A stretch of DNA of 64,000 nt from Liolophura sinensis (lineage: Eukaryota > Mollusca > Polyplacophora > Chitonida > Chitonidae), in the NCBI RefSeq assembly GCF_032854445.1, contig NC_088306.1, forward strand, positions 24,711,764-24,775,763. The letters are read 5' to 3'. The position numbers and the translations under genes were made by a program. Shown in pieces: positions 57,929-64,000 of this stretch. Under the pieces are notes generated by a model. It saw only the letters and a program-made list of their open reading frames with translations. It was not told where the DNA came from and searched no databases. Every line of letters starts with the position of its first letter. Within the stretch, counting starts at the first letter, position 1.

Positions 57929-59870
57929 ATGACTCGAATTCCGGTAGTGGTTGCCATATTTGTAGTCAGCGGTACGTTGATAGTTTTACATATTTATCTT
58001 TTCATTATTGTTCTTAATTTATCCTCCAGTTTACTGATTCTAACCTACTATGTGGGGCAGATGCTCAGGAAACACACACAACAGTCCACAGCTAGGCCTT
58101 TTGGATATGTTAAAGTATTCAAGATCACCAATTTAGGCTGCTCCTGTTTTAGCATGATGTTTATCGTCAACCACATTATTGCCAGACTATTGCCAAACTA
58201 TTGCCAAAACAGCTGCCAACATATTGTCAAACCATTGGCAAACAATTGTCAAAACAGTTGACAACCTAGTCCCAAACGATTGCCAAAACAGTTGCCAACA
58301 TATTGCCAAAATATTGCCAAACTATTGCTAAAGCATTTGCCAATCTATTGCCGGATTTGATCTATGTACTGCAATATTTTCCATCCAGAATGCATTGATA
58401 TCCATCTACTATTTCTCAACGAGCTCGTCTGTTAAAACATATGTATTTCATGTCATATTGTTTGTCAGGAGTATTTCATTTTATTGACCGTGGCCGAGAT
58501 TTAACTCGATCAAGCCGACAAAAAACCCTGCTTCTCTCCAGTTAAAGAACCTTCTGGTGTAAAAGTGAAAGTGAGCAACAGCTGGTTTCGAACACGCGAT
58601 TCCTTGAGCTAACATTTTCAGGGTTAATATATGTACATGGGCTAGAATCACGTCATGATAGGGGTTAAATGGTTGTTTGTGGGACCAAAGTCTGCTGTTA
58701 CAATTTTAGATGCTTGCCCCACCCAGACTGTATTCTCTACAATCTACATAATCTAGTTACATTTCCTGGAAGAAACGTAAATAGGCATCCTCCTTCCTCC
58801 CCTCCCAAACCAAACACCGCCATCACCCTCACATCCACTCTACATATCCCATCCCCACCTCTGGCCACAGACCCCCATTAGTTTTCCATAAGCGACAATG
58901 TTAACGTTTAGCGCTGTAGCTCAGTCCCAAACATTCCGAGGCCAATAAGCTTTGGTACATACCTGGCCCAGCCTGTGAGAAAGAAGCTGTAAAAATCTTG
59001 ACATAGGTTGACCGTCAAAATCTGGACCTTTCCATGCCGGCAGCTGGGAGGGGTGCCTAGCAATGCCAAGGGGACGTCACTCGCAGCCTCATCACCACCT
59101 GTCTCCTTGTGTCCTCTGGCCCAGAATTTCAAACGTTCATCATTAAAACTCATACCTGCCCAAAGCTTAAACAATTTCCATCATTTTGATACCAAGCATG
59201 CACCTGTACACCAAAAACGGCAGGCTGGCAGCAAAAAAAGACTTTACACCCTAAAATACACAGAACTACAATCGTCCCTACTGAAAAACGGAAGTTGTAA
59301 AGGGGGTCTGTGTCCCTCTGTCATGCCGACCGTCATCAAATAAGGGAAGACAATCGCAAGTACAGAATGTATACCACGACCCGGAAACCTAGGAACTCCC
59401 TTGTGTAATGACAGTTTTCTTATTCTGTTGCAGCGTTACTGCTGGGTACTAATGGACAACCAGAAAGTAAGACACTTATTCTATCGTCTCACATAGAATA
59501 CACTTCTCACTATACTGTAGTGAGATAAAATCGTGTTCATCGTACAAGTTTTGCTCACACTTTCTACAAGTGCATAGTACTGATATAGACACTAGTAACT
59601 ATATATTAATTAAAGAAAGTTTTTGTCTTTTCAAACACATTGTAATAAAATTATTTTCAACACAAATAACAGCTAAATGACGAAATAACTAAGTGAGTGC
59701 CCTTACGGATGCCCTTATTATTTGCAGATTTTACGTGTAGGTACAACGGGCATATTTACACCATTGGAGAATTCTTTATGTCCACTGACGGATGTAACAG
59801 CTGCATATGTACCTCACCCGGAAGTGTGGCGTGCACGCAGAGAGCGTGCATAACTTTACCGCCATTTTAA
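57929..59870 (+). CDS. Small secreted six-cysteine peptide (pacifastin/half-VWC-like), three coding exons
   Basis: Coding exons are 57929-57971, 59434-59466 and 59728-59870, giving 72 residues plus TAA. The splice sites are GCG|gtacgt…ctgttgcag|CG and GAAA|gtaaga…atttgcag|AT. Both introns are phase 1, and the frame stays open across both joins. Residues 1-22 (MTRIPVVVAIFVVS plus ALLLGTNG) are a good signal peptide, with cleavage likely near Gly22-Gln23. The mature part has cysteines at 29, 48, 51, 53, 61 and 66. The second to sixth follow C-N-x-C-x-C-x3-G-x3-C-T-x3-C, as in pacifastin protease inhibitors. The first spacing is 18 rather than 9-12, and the Y-x2-G-E-F block before Cys48 is typical of the first half of von Willebrand factor C domains. 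The second VWC half is absent. Function is not known; an extracellular binding or inhibitor role is inferred only from the fold type. Confidence 0.85.
58178..58355. repeat. Intronic 11-12 bp tandem repeat
   Basis: About fifteen diverged copies of an attgccaaact-like unit (variants acagttgccaac, catattgtcaaac) in the first coding intron of the 57929 gene. The 121-codon frame at 57896-58261 arises by reading exon 1 into this array. Confidence 0.9.
58880..59345. other. Higher-GC block in the first intron, unidentified
   Basis: Base composition differs from its surroundings, and both strands have frames of 88-111 codons (59008-59343 plus; 58908-59174 minus). Neither matches a domain I know. It may be an inserted repeat not otherwise present in the window. 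Confidence 0.3.
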
Positions 59871-60383
59871 AGGCGGGCAGTTCATGCGATGTTATACAAA
59901 CCATGTATAGAACGCGCTGGGAAGCTAATCTATTATATTGTTCATTAATAAGGAAGCAGCTCCTAACATATACCGGTTGTTGTGTAAGAAAACCGTTTTC
60001 AAAATCTTGATGTTAGTGTAAATAACGAAGTGTTCAGTAATAATAATTATAATAATCAGAATATCTTTATTTCACACAAAGCAGTCGAAATTTATAAATA
60101 CCACCATGATAAAAGCCCTGCAAAATCAATAGAATTACAGTGATCTAACAATAATAATATAATTAAGATGTCCAGCATAGAAACAAATGTATACACGTTC
60201 ATGGTTTTAGGCATTGTTTTGCAGTTATAGACCTTCTTTCGTTCTCTTCTTTCGAGAACAGACAATACTACAGTACGTTTATAAACATGAAATACACAAC
60301 TATCCTTGAAAAATATCTCAGTTTGCAGTATTACTTAATTGCAGTAAACTGCTATCACTAATATTTGTTGTATATGTAATAGA

Positions 60384-60389
60384 AATAAA
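60384..60389 (+). terminator. Candidate poly(A) signal of the 57929 gene
   Basis: An AATAAA about 515 bases after the stop codon. It is followed by tttccttcagag and T-rich sequence. The assignment is by position only. Confidence 0.35.
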
Positions 60390-60595
60390 GCAGCAATTTC
60401 CTTCAGAGGTTAGAAGCTTTTCCTTTATTTCTTTTTGACTTTATCTGTCTGGTTAAACTTTGAAGAACGTTTTCACTTTTACTATTTTTTACGTTGGACG
60501 AATGACTTCCTTGATTTACCATGTTTCCCCCCGTTGGTGCTATAACGTACTAACATAAGCACAATGATATCATTGTCATCATGACGTTTCTCACA

Positions 60596-60748
60596 GCGGT
60601 CTGGCAGCAAAATGCGGAGCGTCTTGGGTTTCCATCGGGCTCTGCCCGATTTTCTTCAACCATAATGCTGGCCGCCGTCGTATAAGTTAAACATCCTTGA
60701 GTACGTCGCAAAACACCAAGTAAATAAATAAATAAATAAATAAATCTT
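60596..60748 (+). mobile_element. Meta-SINE copy, 5' truncated
   Basis: Begins in the core (ggtctggcagcaaaatgcgg), then gggctctgcccgattttc, accataatgctggccgccg, tccttgagtacgtcgc and a long (aaat)n tail. Confidence 0.9.
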
Positions 60749-61499
60749 GTACTGTTACATGGTAAGGTCAATTTGTTTTTGTGTAACTCTTCTGTCTAGC
60801 TCGGTACATTTGTCAGCCAGTCGCTCAAGATGAGCTGGTTTCGCCACAAATCACCAAAAGTTTTTCTTACATAATCCCCTGTGAAAGATGTGGTATGCAC
60901 AGCGTTAGTTCATTGTATACATAGGCTGCGGAATTTGTGTTTTTATGCATGTACTTGTTCCTGCATCATTTACATTCTTTATAACGTAAATGACTCGTAG
61001 GAGCGCTTGATGTAACTCAGCGCTGCAACAACCACGCAATGTTATCGTTGATTTAGATGCTCGGATACGTAAGCTGTAATAACGGCACTGTCATTGTTCT
61101 TCGACTTCTTTTGGTTCTTACTATTGTTAAATGAAATAGTTTGTGTATGTTTTATGCTCCTTTATCGCCAGTACATTTATAGATTTTTGGCTGTGGGAAA
61201 TGCATGTTGTCCTCTGTTCAAAAATTAATAGTATAGCGCGACACTTTGTGACACATTGGACATTTCTGCTCAGATTCCTCTACCTTTTTTTCTCTCACCT
61301 TTCATACCCTTTGTATAATGGTTCCTTTCCTTTCTTTGACCTGTAGGTTTTTACTCTAATTAAACTGTTTGGAACAGTGGAGGGTCTTCACCCAGAAAAA
61401 ATAGACTTTTGTCACTCATTGAAGCTCTTCAGTTTGCTGATTTAAAAGGAAGACCGGGGTTAACTAAACTGGTACAGAACTCAACAGTTGACGCAAGTA
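60749..61499. other. No gene seen
   Basis: A frame at 61143-61346 is unrecognised. No repeat was noted. Confidence 0.35.
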
Positions 61500-61744
61500 C
61501 AAACCTCACTTACAGCAAATGGCCTCATTGGCTGAGATCAGGAAAACACGTGGCTGCTCCAACCATCAAGTCGTTCACCGTTGAGATCACTTGTTCAAAT
61601 CCAGCTATACCAGATTCGGCTTTAAGAAAAGACGTTTGTCAGGTATCTGAAGGTCGGTGGTTTATTCCGAGCATTTTTCCGCCCAGCTATAAACGTGAAA
61701 GCCGTCACATAAGTAAAGCTCTTTACGATAATAAAAAACAATAA
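61500..61744 (+). mobile_element. tRNA-derived SINE, third type, 3' end Meta-like
   Basis: A head-like aatggcctcattggctgaga and a B-box-like acttgttcaaatccagct are followed by gaaggtcggtggtttattcc and then a tail related to the common SINE (gccgtcacataagtaaagct). The 111-codon frame at 61409-61744 simply reads through it. Confidence 0.6.
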
Positions 61745-62224
61745 GATATAGGATAATGGCACATTCCGCTAATTTTTTTTACCGGATACAGCCTTTTCAT
61801 TAGCTTTATCGAATCAAGATATTTGATGTATATTCAGTATACGAAACCACATTTAGACCTCCACTTTAGAAAACACAAATCTCTTGTAACTGATAAGGTG
61901 CTGATACTGCGCAGTGTGGAACTGTAAAATGATTTCATAGCAGAGGTATACTGTTAAAAGTCGACGAAGAGGCACTACGGAAAAAAAAAACCAAATCTGC
62001 CTGGATGGCTATATACGCTTGTGCTCAAAGTCTATTAAAAAATCAGTACAGACGAACTTTGGGGAGATAAAATTGTTTTCGATTACATAATGCTTGACCG
62101 CTATTCAGCCCAAGATGCACTGCCTAAAATAAACGTTTCTGGTATTTTATCTCATCTTTACAGATTTGCGGGAGACATGCATGGCTATAAACTCTATTTT
62201 CTCTGCACTATAGTCTATCTCTGA
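61745..62224. other. No gene seen
   Basis: No frame, exon or recognised repeat. Confidence 0.4.
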
Positions 62225-62547
62225 AATACACCAATATCTTCGTCATGTGTCTATAAAGAAATTGTGAGCAGTCACGAAAATAGGCCATCACTCCAGATGT
62301 AATAAAACATTTATAGGGATTCCAAAACACTTCTTATCTTCTTATTAGAAAACTGCGTGCTCAGCGTTCAACGTTGTGCCATGTGAATTATGTGCCCAAG
62401 ACAACTGATGTATCTGAAGGCGCTTGTCTTGTGTAGTATTGATGAAGCTTCTACATTCAGGGGTTTATCGCGAAAGAAGGTTTATATATTTTATAATAAA
62501 CGATTCACAGACAGCGAGGTTTTCCTGCATATAAATGAGATACGTCT
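62225..62547 (+). repeat. Repeat family R2, diverged copy
   Basis: Shows aaattgtgagcagtcacgaa, taggccatcactccag, tttatagggattccaaa, gaaaactgcgtgctcagcgt and gcgcttgtcttgtg, in family order. Confidence 0.55.
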
Positions 62548-62747
62548 ACAAGTCTAGCCAGTGACTAAAGTGTCCGGCTCGAAGTCGGGAGACCCGTGAT
62601 CAAACCTAGACACAGTATGTGTACGCACAACTAATGAATTCTCGTCGTCATGTGACTGAAACATTGTTAAGTACTACACGAAACTCCAAGCATAGATACA
62701 TGTACATACACAAACACATCCATCCATCCATCCATCAATCAATCAAG
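62548..62747 (+). mobile_element. tRNA-derived SINE, fourth type, with (CATC)n tail
   Basis: The head has gtctagccagtgactaaagt and cccgtgatcaaacctagaca (B-box-like). The body is tcatgtgactgaaacattgt, then gttaagtactacacgaaact. The tail is (atac)n then (catc)n/(aatc)n. It is inserted in the R2 copy: the flank gtctacaagtctagccag recurs as tcaagtctagccagaaat after the tail. Confidence 0.65.
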
Positions 62748-63420
62748 TCTAGCCAGAAATGCTAAAAGCTGTAAACAGGCATTCTGCGCTACATTTACAA
62801 CGTCATTAGTTAACCAACCTTCCCAGGTTATGTTCATGTGAAACAAGGGACGGTTTCAATACCAGGAGTCTGGAAATGCAATCAATTTTCTGTTAGTAAC
62901 AGCGTTTCGTGTGGAAAGATTCTTATTACCTGGACCATATAGCATGGGAACAAAGTGTGGGTCTGTTACGGAGTGGTTACGACCCTTGACCTGCAATGGT
63001 TAGGTTTAGATGCCAAGTTCAATGCCAGTGCTGGAAAAGGAATTTATAATTTAATTCGCTCACTGCCTTTGTTTCCTCTGGACTATGTGAATACAAGTGG
63101 CCGTTCAAGCAACCTATAACTTAAGTTTAAAAGACGCCTTCTTTCCCCAATGTTGATTTACAAATCTGTCCGTCACATGCACAATATCTTGCCTGATGTC
63201 AACCTGAGACACTCGATTTTCTCTCCCAATAGAATAGGGCACCATCGTATAAGTAGACAGCTCTTAAACATATGGTTTAAAGAACTGTGAAATAAATACA
63301 TGAAAACCGACTTTGCTTTGTTAAGTGATCAGAAGAGGACAATGCATTATAGTTAGAGAAACAAGCTGTGTGATGAATAACAAAACGAACAAAGCAAGGG
63401 TTAATATTCATGCGATTCAT
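62748..63420. other. No gene seen
   Basis: Continues from R2-like sequence (agctgtaaacaggc at 62768) into unrecognised DNA. Confidence 0.35.
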
Positions 63421-63515
63421 GTTTTATTTATTTATTTGATGGGTGTTTGATGACGTACTCAAGAATGTTTCACTTACATGACGTCGGCCAGTAATATGGT
63501 GGGACAGGAGGGGGT
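63421..63515 (-). mobile_element. Meta-SINE 3' end fragment
   Basis: Plus-strand order: tttatttatttatttgatgg, tgacgtactcaagaatgttt, cggccagtaatatggtggga. Confidence 0.85.
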
Positions 63516-64000
63516 AATGTTCTAACATTATTGACGGCAGCACTTTGTGACGTCGTCCTGTCATTTAAAAACTTCAACCAACATTAGTCAGAAACACCAA
63601 CAGCCATCTTTCGCCAAGAAACATACGCCATCTGAGCGTGGTAGTAAAAACTTGATATTTCCGTCCTTCAGTTAAACTTCATGTAGATAAACTCTGCTTG
63701 GTGATGGCTGGCACCACCGAGTCGATGTGACCGAGCATATTTACGTTCTTTTGACTTTTTATCAGCTGGCCCCAGTCGATTAGCTGTATGTCATGGACGT
63801 ATATATCAGTCATATTAATTCTACTTGCACAGTTAATACAGCGGTCGAAAGTCCACGTATCCCGGAATGTAACAACTGGATATCAATATCAGTAAACCAC
63901 AAAGGCCTATTTTGGTTTAAATATAGTGGGACATTATAAAGACCCCCGAAAAAAGGAAGTTGCAGCTGAAAATGTCTTTATTACATAGCAGAAACAATCT
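63516..64000. other. No gene seen
   Basis: No frame or recognised repeat up to the window edge. Confidence 0.4.

Noticed and set aside
61409-61744. 111-codon plus-strand frame
   Set aside because: Reads through a SINE, with no domain recognised.

Overview
This window looks like nuclear DNA of a marine invertebrate, most likely a lophotrochozoan (a mollusc is the best guess). It is AT-rich and intron-containing. It carries many copies of a tRNA-derived SINE whose body (…gctggcttcctctcc…, …cgtgggtttcccccgggc…) and tail (…ttgagtacggcgtaaaacacc, then aaataaataaa) match what I know as the Meta-SINE type of animal genomes. There is no operon structure, no convincing tRNA or rRNA gene and no CRISPR array. 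Almost all of the longer open frames are by-products of repeats.

The one gene I can reconstruct with confidence is at the right, at 57929-59870 (+). Three coding exons have correct splice sites and matching phases. They encode a 72-residue secreted peptide with a signal peptide and a six-cysteine domain resembling pacifastin or the first half of a von Willebrand factor C domain. A probable 5'UTR exon lies just upstream.

The rest is a dense accumulation of mobile and duplicated DNA. At 2.2-5.0 kb there is a broken Penelope-like reverse transcriptase interrupted by a solo LTR, abutted by a non-LTR endonuclease fragment lying between two copies of a 117-bp piece. At 44.3-47.3 kb there is a whole but dead hAT element with a ZMYM1-like transposase, itself hit by a SINE core. 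At 40.5-41.3 kb a 0.77-kb foldback MITE with a perfect target duplication sits inside another repeat. Small MITEs and foldbacks lie at 0.54, 9.6, 21.4, 24.0 and 50.0 kb. Tandem arrays lie at 28.6-29.4 kb (24 copies of 32 bp), 47.7-48.8 kb (18-bp unit) and 58.2-58.35 kb, with AT microsatellites at 15.6 and 29.5 kb.

Four medium-repeat families recur through the window; I call them R1-R4. R2 and R3 always keep the same relative orientation. They read rightward from 8.8 to 31.9 kb and leftward from 39 to 54 kb, so the window seems to hold an old segmental-duplication array with an inversion around 32-39 kb. R2 has a conserved ATG plus splice-donor core. R3 has a conserved terminal reading frame followed by a poly(A)-signal-like end. 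R4 has a conserved 38-40 codon frame with a signal-peptide-like start. These may be remnants of a tandem family of small secreted-peptide genes, but that is inference. Boundaries of diverged repeats are approximate, usually to within 20-50 bases.
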